NCBI GenBank assembly: GCA_025356095.1
Contig: JANXUR010000043.1
Location: 1-64,000, forward strand
Origin: Acidobacteriaceae bacterium
GTDB lineage: Bacteria > Acidobacteriota > Terriglobia > Terriglobales > Acidobacteriaceae
DNA length: 64,000 nt
Direction: 5' to 3'
Shown piece after piece: positions 44,710 to 53,350 of the stretch. Below the pieces are notes generated by a model. It saw only the letters and a list, made by a program, of their open reading frames with translations, was not told the DNA's origin and made no database searches. Each line of letters begins with the position of its first letter. Positions within the stretch are counted from its first letter, which is position 1. Position numbers and translations under genes: made by a program.

Positions 44710-45276
44710 TTACCGGCTGGCCGGGGGGATGATGCTGTTCATCCGAAGGTATTCGACGATCTGGCCGTAGTGGTCGAAGCCATGCCAAGTGAGGCCCATT
44801 GCCATGCTGAGGCGAGTGGTTTCACCTTCTCCAAATGGACTCTTAATAGCACCCAGTTGGTTTTCTTTGTTAACCGTAGCGATTGCCTTGTGGGCGTAGG
44901 CAATGGAATCTTTCAAGTACTGTACGACCTGAGCTTTGGTTTTCATGGAGTCAGGGCCGTTTTCGCCACCGAGTTCGAGGGGCGGTTTTTCGCCGAGAAT
45001 AGCGCTGGCCATCATGTAATTCACGCTGGCAATATGTTTGACTTGCAGCGCAAAGGTGCGGACGCCTTTGAACTCGCCCGCGGTCGGCGCGAAGTTGTAT
45101 TTATCCTCGGGCATGGCCTCGGCGGCGGGAACCAGTTCGCCTTCCAGACCGGAGAAGTTGCTGTTCAGCACTGACGTGACGGTGGGAGCTTCTTTTTTGG
45201 CGGGGGCACTTTGTGCCAAGGCCGGGAAACTGAGCAGGATTGCGAGTGCGAAGGTTTTGAGAACAGTGGTCGTCAT
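44710..45276 (-). CDS. Exported DinB-family protein
   Basis: The protein has 188 residues from ATG 45276 with AAGGAGG seven bases upstream. A signal peptide (residues 1-22, LAQS junction) precedes the DinB helical bundle: FALQVKHIASVNYMM with its first metal His and WHGFDHYGQIVEYLRM with the later ones. Export to the periplasm is unusual for a DinB fold, but exported members are frequent in Acidobacteriota. Function unknown. Confidence 0.85.
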   Translation of the reverse strand: MTTTVLKTFALAILLSFPALAQSAPAKKEAPTVTSVLNSNFSGLEGELVPAAEAMPEDKYNFAPTAGEFKGVRTFALQVKHIASVNYMMASAILGEKPPLELGGENGPDSMKTKAQVVQYLKDSIAYAHKAIATVNKENQLGAIKSPFGEGETTRLSMAMGLTWHGFDHYGQIVEYLRMNSIIPPASR

Positions 45277-45324
45277 ATGGAGCCTCCTTGAAAGTGCGTG
45301 GAATGAAGATGCCGGCATAAACGG

Positions 45325-46884
45325 TCATGCCCATGTTGCAAGAATCTGTTTTGCAGCGCGGGCGCCGGTTTCGGCTCCGCCTTCCATATAGCCGGGAAAG
45401 TTGACCGAAGTGTGCTCGCCCGCGAAGTGGATGTTGCCTTGCGCTACCTGTTCGTAGCCGAAGAAGGCAGTATATTGGCCGAGAGTCCGTCCGCTGTAGC
45501 TGCCCTTGATGTTCGGGTCGCCGGTAGGAAAGCTTAGCGTGGCTAAGCCTTGGTAGTGGGGGCTGATGCCGGGGAAGATCACTTCCAGTTGCGTGAGCAG
45601 TTCTTCGGCGTAACGCACCGTCTTGGTGGAAGACAGGCTGGTGGAAAACGGTTGATCGGGATGGAAGGCCGCACCGACTGCGCCTCCGGTGTAATTGGTA
45701 TGTAGTCCGAAGGAGCCGGGTTCAGCGCGGCTGGAATCCCAGCCGCCTTGGATGGGAAGGTCGGTACCAACAAAGCCATCCCCTTGACCGGGCCAGGGGC
45801 CAGTGCCATTCCAGTAGCGGGAATCGAACTGCAGAGAAAGCTTTGAGTTGGTGCCATAGCCTAGTTGTTGAATCGCGGTGGTTTTAAGCGCATCGAACCC
45901 TGCCTGGCTGAAATCAACCTGACGCAGAGTGGTGAAGGGCAGGGCGAGGACGATTGCATCGAAGGTCTCCTGCATCGCTCCGGCTGAGGTTTGAAAGGTA
46001 AGAGTGACGGTGGCGTCGCTATTGGTGACAATCGCAGTAAGGCGGTGGCCCTGCCGGATTGAGCCTTGCGGCAGCGCCCGAGCGATTGCCTGTGGAATCT
46101 GCTGGTTACCGTTGAGAGTGTGGAAGCGCTCATCAGAATTGACTGGCAGAATGACTGCCAGAGAGCTGACCTGTGGGGTATCAATTCCACAGAGCGCGAC
46201 GATGCCCCGGTCTATATAGCTGCCAAGGCGCGAACCATGAGCGCCGGGGACGTAGGTCTCAATCCAGTCATAGACACTCATCTGGTCAAAGAAGTACGCG
46301 GCGGGTGTGTAGTTGTTGTAGAGGACTGTGGGCCCTACCGCAGCAGCCTGCTGATTCAAGATGGGCACGATTGCCTTCATGTCGTGGTACAGCTCATTGT
46401 CGGTGTAATAGCCGTTGCGAAAGAAATTTGTGTCGAGCGAGCCGGGCGGGATGGCAGCGTTCACGTCCACCAAGGTAAGGCCGAAGCGGGTAGCCAAGCC
46501 CTGCAGCACAATGTGACCGGTGTCAATAAACTCACCGCACCACTCGCTGGTCTGGCCCTGCTGCCAAAAGCCGTGATTGGAGTGCATGCGCCCTCCAATG
46601 CGGTGTGAGGAATCAAAGACCGTAGAGACGATGCCCTGGTCGTGCAAGGTGAGGGCAGCGGTGAGGCCAGCGATGCCTGCCCCGACGATGGCGATACGCG
46701 GGGAGGTGCGTGGGGAACGAGACCAAGCGAGGCGCGGCATGGCGAGCGCGGCCACGGCGGCAGAGCCTAGCTGCAGCGCGCTGCGCCGGGTGATGAGCCA
46801 AGGCTGGTCGGACTGGTGCGAACCTGAGGGAGCGTGCTGGGCGGCAACGCGGCGGATGTGATTGAGAATGCGATTGCGGGACAT
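45325..46884 (-). CDS. Tat-exported flavin monoamine oxidase
   Basis: This 519-residue flavoprotein has a twin-arginine leader (ITRRSALQLGSAAVAALAM, about residues 31-49) followed by the FAD motif RIAIVGAGIAGLTAALTL and RIGGRMHS. The flavin-closing GNIHFAGEHTSVNFPGYMEG is at the C-terminus, where amine oxidases have the Trp/Tyr-lined cage. The likely reaction is oxidative deamination of an amine in the periplasm, releasing hydrogen peroxide. It is followed on the same strand by the exported DinB gene after about 50 bp. Confidence 0.9.
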   Translation of the reverse strand: MSRNRILNHIRRVAAQHAPSGSHQSDQPWLITRRSALQLGSAAVAALAMPRLAWSRSPRTSPRIAIVGAGIAGLTAALTLHDQGIVSTVFDSSHRIGGRMHSNHGFWQQGQTSEWCGEFIDTGHIVLQGLATRFGLTLVDVNAAIPPGSLDTNFFRNGYYTDNELYHDMKAIVPILNQQAAAVGPTVLYNNYTPAAYFFDQMSVYDWIETYVPGAHGSRLGSYIDRGIVALCGIDTPQVSSLAVILPVNSDERFHTLNGNQQIPQAIARALPQGSIRQGHRLTAIVTNSDATVTLTFQTSAGAMQETFDAIVLALPFTTLRQVDFSQAGFDALKTTAIQQLGYGTNSKLSLQFDSRYWNGTGPWPGQGDGFVGTDLPIQGGWDSSRAEPGSFGLHTNYTGGAVGAAFHPDQPFSTSLSSTKTVRYAEELLTQLEVIFPGISPHYQGLATLSFPTGDPNIKGSYSGRTLGQYTAFFGYEQVAQGNIHFAGEHTSVNFPGYMEGGAETGARAAKQILATWA

Positions 46885-47002
46885 GGAGGCCTCAGTGAAA
46901 CAATGCGTGGCAGCCAGATTTTACGGCGAAGCGAGCGGGCAGGCAAGCGCAGGGGTTCAGCCCGGTGGCTGTTCCCGGGCTTTTACCGGGCTGTTCCTTT
47001 GG

Positions 47003-48301
47003 TTAGTCCGCCGGCATCGTTCCTGGGGTTAGCGTGGAATCAGCGACGAGCCGATGACGGGGCACAAGAGCGAGCCCGAGGACAAGCGCGAGCGCAGCGG
47101 CGAGCAGTGCCGTCGAAATACCGATGCGAGAAGCAATGGCTCCCCAGACTGTCGCTCCAAGTGCCATGCCGCCTTGCAGGACGAGCAGGTAAAGAGAAAT
47201 GGCGCGGGCGCGCATGGCAGGTGGGCACATGGTTTGGGCCGTGACGTTGAGGCTGGCTAGGATGACAATCCAGGCCATGCCTGCAAGAAAGGTAACTGCA
47301 CCCAGCGCCGCGAAATTGGGAGCGCGTCCGAGCGCAGCCGTCATCAAGGCAAACAGGCCAATGGCAGCGGCCACGACGGTATCAATGGAAAAGTGCTTGC
47401 GCAGGTGAGATAAAGCCACCGCGCCGCTGAGTGCGCCGATACCAAAAAATGCCCACAGCAAGCCGAAGCCGGTGGCCTTGTAGGGTTGACACACGAGCGG
47501 CAGCAGGGACAAGTAAGCCACTCCACAACTGCTGAATGCCACACTGCGAATCAGCACACTCTTGACGTGGCGGGAGCTGGAGGCGTGGCGAATGCCAGCG
47601 GCGATCGAACTCATCATATCGCCAGGAAGATTGACCGAAACTGCCCGCGGCATCCGGGGCCGCTTCCAGCGGTAAAGAAAAAGTATGACGCCGAAAAAAG
47701 AAGCGGCATTGATAAGAAAGGCGGCACCGCTGCCGCTGGTGGCGACCACGACGCCGGCGAATGCGGGCCCGACCGCGCGTGCGACATTGAAGGCGGCGGA
47801 GTTGAGTGCGACGGCGGCGGCGTGCTGCTCGGGGCGCGCGACTTCTGGCGTGACGGCCTGCCAAGCGGGGTCGTTGAGCACCGCGCCGATGCCGAGCAAG
47901 AAGGTGAAGAAAATCAGTAACCACGGCGTGGTGAGGTGCATGACGGTAAGAATGCCGAGGCCGAGAGCCGCGAAGACCATCCACCATTGGGTGTAGAGCA
48001 GCAGCTTGCGGCGATCCATCATGTCGGCCAGCGCGCCGGCGGGGAGCATGAAAAGGAAAGCAGGCAAGCCCGCCGAGCCTTGCACGAGGCCGACGAGCAG
48101 TGGGGAGGTGGTGAGCTGCGTCATCAGCCAAGCGGCGCCGATGCGCTGCATCCATGTGCCGATGTAGGAGATGACGGCGGCGATCCACAAAATGCGGAAG
48201 AGGGGCTCGCGCAGTGGTGCGAAGGCAGAGTTGGGCGTGTGCGGGGGCGTGTGCGGTTCGATGGCAGGGGAGACGTGGGGAACCACGGGAGCCTCACTCA
48301 T
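47003..48301 (-). CDS. MFS exporter of the EntS/MFS_3 type
   Basis: The protein has 432 residues from ATG 48301, whose codon overlaps the stop of the APC gene (ATGA). It has twelve membrane segments, the MFS motif AGALADMMDRRKLLL between helices 2 and 3, and a TWMQRIGAAWLMTQLT start typical of the EntS-like group that exports siderophores or drugs. Its coupling to the APC permease gene upstream suggests linked roles, but the substrate is unknown. Confidence 0.9.
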   Translation of the reverse strand: MSEAPVVPHVSPAIEPHTPPHTPNSAFAPLREPLFRILWIAAVISYIGTWMQRIGAAWLMTQLTTSPLLVGLVQGSAGLPAFLFMLPAGALADMMDRRKLLLYTQWWMVFAALGLGILTVMHLTTPWLLIFFTFLLGIGAVLNDPAWQAVTPEVARPEQHAAAVALNSAAFNVARAVGPAFAGVVVATSGSGAAFLINAASFFGVILFLYRWKRPRMPRAVSVNLPGDMMSSIAAGIRHASSSRHVKSVLIRSVAFSSCGVAYLSLLPLVCQPYKATGFGLLWAFFGIGALSGAVALSHLRKHFSIDTVVAAAIGLFALMTAALGRAPNFAALGAVTFLAGMAWIVILASLNVTAQTMCPPAMRARAISLYLLVLQGGMALGATVWGAIASRIGISTALLAAALALVLGLALVPRHRLVADSTLTPGTMPAD

Positions 48302-49761
48302 GCCGGGTCGCTTTCTGCAATCGTCCGTACAAAGGGCCAATCGTGGCTGCGGAAGGCGCGGATGAGATAGACGGTCAGTCCGGCGACCAGAATGACCAAT
48401 GCCAGCTTAAGCTCTCGCTGAAAATTCTGGCGACCAAAGAGGATGAAGATGAATCCGGCGATGGCGGCGAGCGCGGGGATGGGATAAAGCCACATACGAA
48501 AGGGGCGAGCGAAGTCGGGGCGGCGATAGCGCAGCCACAGCAAACCAATGCCCTGCACCAAGAATTGTAAAAGAATGCGAATGACGACCAGGGCCTTAAT
48601 GATGTCTGCGAGGCGCAGAAAGCAGCAAAGCGCGGCAACCGTAGCCAGCATGAGTAGCGAGATGTGCGGAAAGCGATGCTCGGGGTGGATTCGCGCCAGA
48701 GCGGAGAAATAGTTGCCATCCAGGGCGGCAGCGTAGGGAACGCGCGAATAGCCGAGGAGCAGAGAATACACCGAGGCGAAGGCCGTCCACATAATCAGGA
48801 TGGCGACAAGTTGGCCAGCCCAGTTACCGTAGATTCGCTGCATGAAGTTGGCGACGATGGCGAAGGGAGCGCCGCCGGGATTCGGGGCAGCGGCCTCGCG
48901 CCACGGGACGACCCCCAAAATACTAATATTCATCACTACATATAGACACGCGACGATGACAATGGAAAGCAAGAGCGCGCGAGGAATCGTACGCGTGGGG
49001 TCTTTGACTTCGCCACCAAGGAAACACACGTTGTAGTAACCCCAATAGTCGTAAGCGGCGATGAGCATGGATGCCCCCAAGCCCTGCCAGAACGCAGGCG
49101 TCAGCGAAAAGGCCCCGGCGGGGAAGTCGAAGGCCATGGCCGGGTTGAAGTGGGTGAGACCAGAAACGAGTATCCATGCAATGGTGGCCATTACGCCAAG
49201 CCATAAAAAGCCGGACGAGCGACCGATGGCACCGATGCGACGATAGAGCAGAAAGACAGTGAAGGCAAGCAGCGCCAATGCCACGAAAGTGCCGTTGGTC
49301 GCGACAGTGCGCAGTTCGAGTATGCCAACGAAGGGCAACGACAGCGTCAAACTTCGGGAGAAAATTTCGCGCGACAGCGTCGGGAAAATGTAGGACGCAT
49401 ATTGCGAAAGACCGATGCACCCCGAAGCGATGGAGAGCGGTGCCGAGAAGGATAGTTGCCAGATGAAAAGGAACGAGAGCAGGCGCCCGAGCTTGCGTGC
49501 CCCGTAGATTTCGCGGATGTAGTGGTAAGAACCGCCGGCCTGCGGCATCGCCGAGCCGAGTTCGGCCCAGATGAGGCCGTCACAAATGGCGAGGATTGCG
49601 CCCAGAATCCAACCCAGCATGGCTTGCGGGCCGCCCGCGGCGCTCAGCATCAGCGGAATGGTGAGGAACGGGCCCACGCCGATCATGTCAATCATGTTGA
49701 GCGAGGTCGCCTGACGGAGGTTGAGGTCTCGGACGAGCGCGGGCTGATGGGTGGTAGGCAT
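48298..49761 (-). CDS. APC-family amino acid permease
   Basis: The protein has 487 residues from ATG 49761 (a start at 49818 is possible; neither has a strong ribosome site). It has about twelve membrane helices. The substrate-binding GVGPFLTIPLML segment in helix 1 and the AMPQAGGSYHYIREIYG loop are typical of APC amino acid/polyamine carriers. The stop codon overlaps the MFS start by four bases, so the two are translated together. Confidence 0.9.
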   Translation of the reverse strand: MPTTHQPALVRDLNLRQATSLNMIDMIGVGPFLTIPLMLSAAGGPQAMLGWILGAILAICDGLIWAELGSAMPQAGGSYHYIREIYGARKLGRLLSFLFIWQLSFSAPLSIASGCIGLSQYASYIFPTLSREIFSRSLTLSLPFVGILELRTVATNGTFVALALLAFTVFLLYRRIGAIGRSSGFLWLGVMATIAWILVSGLTHFNPAMAFDFPAGAFSLTPAFWQGLGASMLIAAYDYWGYYNVCFLGGEVKDPTRTIPRALLLSIVIVACLYVVMNISILGVVPWREAAAPNPGGAPFAIVANFMQRIYGNWAGQLVAILIMWTAFASVYSLLLGYSRVPYAAALDGNYFSALARIHPEHRFPHISLLMLATVAALCCFLRLADIIKALVVIRILLQFLVQGIGLLWLRYRRPDFARPFRMWLYPIPALAAIAGFIFILFGRQNFQRELKLALVILVAGLTVYLIRAFRSHDWPFVRTIAESDPA

Positions 49762-49844
49762 AGGAAAGCAAAAATCCAACACAGAAGCACAAAAGTACAG
49801 CGAAAGCTTTTGCTTCATTACTTCTTACAGGTCTTGATGCTACT

Positions 49845-52733
49845 TTACTGGCCTTGGGTTAGTAAGTTAATGTACAGCCGTACCGCGCCGGGCACACCCG
49901 CTGGAATCTGCCGGAAGAAGGCGTAGCCGGTATAAATGTAAAGGCCCTTGCCATACTTGGCACGCAGCAGGCCGCCGGACTGCGGTTTTTCGCCAGGATC
50001 GTTGCTGCGCAGCAGCGGCTCGAAGGCTTTGTCCCAATCGCTGGCGAAGTAGAGGCCGCGCTCTTGCACCCAGCCATCGAAGTCGGACGGTTGGATAGGG
50101 TTGGGGGAATGGAAAAGCGAATCCGCCGGAATAAGCATTTCGACTGGAGCTTCCTCTACACTTACGCGCACGCGGCTTAAAGTAAGTGGAAAGGGCGTGA
50201 CCTTTGCTTTATTGAAGTTATCGGTATCGGCATTGTACTGTACGATGAGCGTACCGCCCTGCTGCACCCAGTCGAGTAACTTGGGGTTCGATGTCGGCAA
50301 ATCCTTGCTCACGTCATAGGCGCGAATGCCGAGGACGATGGTCTGGAAGCGCGCAAGGTTGGCGGTGGCAAGGTCTTCGGGGGTTAGGGAAGTCACATCC
50401 ATACCAAGCTGCTTCAGCGCGGTAGGGATATTGTCGCCCGCGCCAGCTACATAACCGATGGCGAGATGCGCGGGCAGCTTCACGTTGACGACCCGGACAC
50501 GTTGTAGGGCGGGCTGGTAGTAATAGAAGGAGTCGAGGTCAGCGCGGGTAACCAGCGAATAGCCGAGGTCGTAGAGCGCGCCCTTGGCAAGTAGATTCGC
50601 AGATATCTGGGCGCGGCCTTCCGCCGTGCGGGCTGGATGCACAAGGAAGTCAACGTGCTTCTCGTCGCCTGACCGTGAAAATGAGACAAGCGCGGACTCT
50701 GGTTCACTTGCCCAACCGTTGGGAAGGGCAAGAGCAAGCTGGCCTTGAGAAGCTAATGGCTGGCTGCTGCGAACAGTAACGCCGACGCGAATCGGCTTAG
50801 TGGAGCCAGCCGTGAGCACCTGTGTGGGTGAATCGAGTAGCAGAGAATAGGCTGGGCCTATGGCGAGGGGGCGAGTCTGGCGAGTGCCGCTATGGTCGGT
50901 AAAGGGGACTACGACCGGTGCGGTGACTTCCGCAGACGCGGTTTGCCTACCCTTGCCGAAAGTAAGTGGGTGGGTGGCAAAGTTAAGCTTGTGCGGTTCG
51001 TGATCTAATCCGACGACGGCGTAGGTTGCATGCGCGCGAAACGGCGGTGGCGGAAAGGGTAGTGATTGGAATCTCTTATCGTCAACCGTGTTGAGCGACG
51101 ATGTCTCTGGGTCTTCGCGATGCCAGTACTGGCGGGTAAAGGCGGCGTTGGCTGGAATACGAATGCGGAAGTTTGCGTAGAAATCCTGGCCGGGTTCGAC
51201 TAAGCGGTCCGGACTCACGTAGCTCTTCTCAATGAAAGAATCGCCAGAGATAGGTTTGCCGGAAGTATCGGCAGGGCCGTCTAGAGTAACTTCTTCTACT
51301 CGTACCTTCCAGTGTGAGCCGTTGTGGAAGTGAATGACTAGGTTCACCGCTTGACCCGGCGCGGCTATGGTGGGAGCCTGCGCCTCAGGCGGGGGAGGTG
51401 ACCCGGCATTCTGCGACTGAGATACCTCGGCGTCGAAGGTTACTCCTGACGCTAGAAGAATCGCATCATTGAGCTGACCTTGCTTTTCGGTGAGGCGGTC
51501 GAGTTGATCAGCGCGGGCCAAGGGACTAAGGCCGGAAGTGGCGAGCATGGGCAAAATAGTATGCAGAGTTTCTGCGGCCTCCAGTAGCGGCGCGACCGCT
51601 TTCGAGGGATCGGAGTCAGCCTCTTTGGCAGCTTTCGCGATGGCGCGTTGCATGTCTTCCAGAGCCGGTCGTAAGTAAGGAACGTTACTCTCTTCATCGG
51701 CAAGTCGGGATGCGAGGCCGGGTAGGGTTACATCCATGCCATCGAAAAAGTCACCTTCGTGGGCACCGGGGGCGACCGAGTACGTCGGAGGCATGGCTGC
51801 ATCGTGCAGAATGTACTTCGAGTAGCGATCCTCGTCGCCAAGGCTCCAACTGCCGGCGCCTTGCGAAAGCTGGTGACGCAACCCTTCCAGCCCAAAAGCG
51901 GCATAAGTTGTGCTCAGCGCTACATCTTTGGTGGTGGTTTTGTAGGAGAGTGTGTACTCCGCCTTGTCGAGCCAGGGCAGCACCCCGTTGTAGAACTTGC
52001 GTGGCTGCCACGGCAGCAGGCCCTGCGCAATCTGCTCGGGAAAGCGCTTGGGGTCGGCGGCAGCGCGGAAGGCTTCTTTGGTGAGCAGGGCGCTCGCTTG
52101 ATGATGTCCGTGGCCGTCGCCTTCGGTGCCGGAAAAGCGCGCGGTCAGTACGTCGGGACGAAAGGTACGGATGACGCGGACAATATCTTCTAATGCCACG
52201 CCGCCGGGAGTGCCGTCGGTGCTCTGCCACTTGGCGAGCGACTCGGCGGCGGTTTTGGAATAGCCGAAGTCCGCGACGCGACTGAAGCGCTGTTGCGCGC
52301 CATAGGTCTTGCTAGAGGCAGTGAGTTCGGCGGTGCGAAGAATACCGAGTGCATCAAAAAGGTTGCCGCCGGTCTTGTTCTGGCCACCCTCGCCGCGGGT
52401 CAGGGTCATTAGCAGGACGCTGGTGCCACGACCGCGCGCTTGCAGCGTCAACATGCCGCCATCCTCGTCGTCGGGATGCGCGGTTACCTGCATCAGCCTC
52501 CCAGTGTTCTGGAGCTGGCGCAACATTTGGGTGAGCGCGGCCCGGCCGGTGTCTTGTGCCAGCGGGAAGGTGGGAGGAAGCTTGTCTCCGCTAAGCGGAA
52601 CCGATGCGCCAGGGGTTTGGGCGGCAACGGGAGGGATGGCCGGAGCGAGGGTCAGCGCGAGGCAAAGGCTGAGCGAAATCAGGCGGGCGAGGCCGTAGCG
52701 TGGGCCCGACGCGAAAAGGGATGGCTTCTGCAT
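49845..52733 (-). CDS. Large secreted PIG-L (LmbE-like) deacetylase with GATase-like tail
   Basis: This 962-residue protein has a signal peptide (residues 1-38). The PIG-L domain (about 70-330) has the zinc motif AHPDDEDGG and the later GHGHH histidine pair. A long beta-rich middle follows, then a C-terminal segment NLARFQTIVLGIRAYD...LLDWVQQGGTLIVQYN resembling a class I glutamine-amidotransferase-like fold. PIG-L enzymes remove N-acetyl groups from sugars such as GlcNAc derivatives. The extracellular location suggests cell-wall or polysaccharide substrates. It is common in this phylum. Confidence 0.88.
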   Translation of the reverse strand: MQKPSLFASGPRYGLARLISLSLCLALTLAPAIPPVAAQTPGASVPLSGDKLPPTFPLAQDTGRAALTQMLRQLQNTGRLMQVTAHPDDEDGGMLTLQARGRGTSVLLMTLTRGEGGQNKTGGNLFDALGILRTAELTASSKTYGAQQRFSRVADFGYSKTAAESLAKWQSTDGTPGGVALEDIVRVIRTFRPDVLTARFSGTEGDGHGHHQASALLTKEAFRAAADPKRFPEQIAQGLLPWQPRKFYNGVLPWLDKAEYTLSYKTTTKDVALSTTYAAFGLEGLRHQLSQGAGSWSLGDEDRYSKYILHDAAMPPTYSVAPGAHEGDFFDGMDVTLPGLASRLADEESNVPYLRPALEDMQRAIAKAAKEADSDPSKAVAPLLEAAETLHTILPMLATSGLSPLARADQLDRLTEKQGQLNDAILLASGVTFDAEVSQSQNAGSPPPPEAQAPTIAAPGQAVNLVIHFHNGSHWKVRVEEVTLDGPADTSGKPISGDSFIEKSYVSPDRLVEPGQDFYANFRIRIPANAAFTRQYWHREDPETSSLNTVDDKRFQSLPFPPPPFRAHATYAVVGLDHEPHKLNFATHPLTFGKGRQTASAEVTAPVVVPFTDHSGTRQTRPLAIGPAYSLLLDSPTQVLTAGSTKPIRVGVTVRSSQPLASQGQLALALPNGWASEPESALVSFSRSGDEKHVDFLVHPARTAEGRAQISANLLAKGALYDLGYSLVTRADLDSFYYYQPALQRVRVVNVKLPAHLAIGYVAGAGDNIPTALKQLGMDVTSLTPEDLATANLARFQTIVLGIRAYDVSKDLPTSNPKLLDWVQQGGTLIVQYNADTDNFNKAKVTPFPLTLSRVRVSVEEAPVEMLIPADSLFHSPNPIQPSDFDGWVQERGLYFASDWDKAFEPLLRSNDPGEKPQSGGLLRAKYGKGLYIYTGYAFFRQIPAGVPGAVRLYINLLTQGQ

Positions 52734-52849
52734 ATCTCTTGGATTCTACGCGAGGTGAAAAGGAAGCAAGAAGCCCCTGGACGGCTCCGCCAACAGAAAG
52801 CCCGCCCAAGCTGGCGCCTGGACGGGTGTTCAACGTCGAGCGGTGCTCA

Positions 52850-53203
52850 TCAGCGGCTAAGGAGTTTGCCAAAACCGTCGCGTTGCAGGTAAGTGAGCAG
52901 CAGGCTGACCGCGAGGACCACGATGGCAGGAGTTGGATCAAGGCCGATTAGGAAAAGGTGGGTGCAGACGGCACCGGCCATCACGCATGCCAGTAGGGCG
53001 GAGCCAGCTACCGAGAAGCGGGGAATAATGACCCACAGAGCGCCGAGAACCTCCAGCACACCGGTAAGGTAGCGGAACCACTGGCCAAAGCCAATCTTGC
53101 CAAACATCTCAACGGCCATGGGGTTGCCGATAAGCTTCATCATGCCTGAGCCCAGAAATGCGACGCACAGAACGATGCGGAGAATCCAGATCACAATTTT
53201 CAT
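52850..53203 (-). CDS. DoxX-family small membrane protein
   Basis: This 117-residue protein has four membrane helices and the DoxX start WILRIVLCVAFLGSGMMKLIG. The middle YLTGVLEVLGALWVIIP is also typical. Members couple to thiol redox or act as small membrane partners of unknown enzymes. It appears alone, between the PIG-L and S46 genes. Confidence 0.88.
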   Translation of the reverse strand: MKIVIWILRIVLCVAFLGSGMMKLIGNPMAVEMFGKIGFGQWFRYLTGVLEVLGALWVIIPRFSVAGSALLACVMAGAVCTHLFLIGLDPTPAIVVLAVSLLLTYLQRDGFGKLLSR

Positions 53204-53290
53204 GCTTGCTCCTGTGGGGGAAAGTGGTGACTCGTACTATACCGGAGAGCGGAACCGGAGGGGAGAAAATCGCGGAGGTGGAATTCCAGA

Positions 53291-53336
53291 GTCGGAGGGC
53301 AATCTCCGCGAGAGCACTGCGAGATTGCCCTCCGAC
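53291..53336. terminator. Long hairpin after the S46 peptidase gene
   Basis: A perfect 16-bp stem (53291-53306 with 53321-53336) with a 14-base loop lies about 15 bases after the minus-strand stop codon at 53351. It lacks a T-run, so it is probably a processing or weak termination signal. Confidence 0.6.
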
Positions 53337-53350
53337 TGCTTTCAGTGGAA

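Noticed and set aside
46955-47002. Terminator between the amine oxidase and MFS genes
   Set aside because: A GCCCGG/CCGGGC stem is present but short, duplicated and without a T-run; only suggestive.
47382-48188. 268-codon ORF inside the MFS gene
   Set aside because: Arg/His-rich shadow frame on the same strand; the MFS frame is fully supported.
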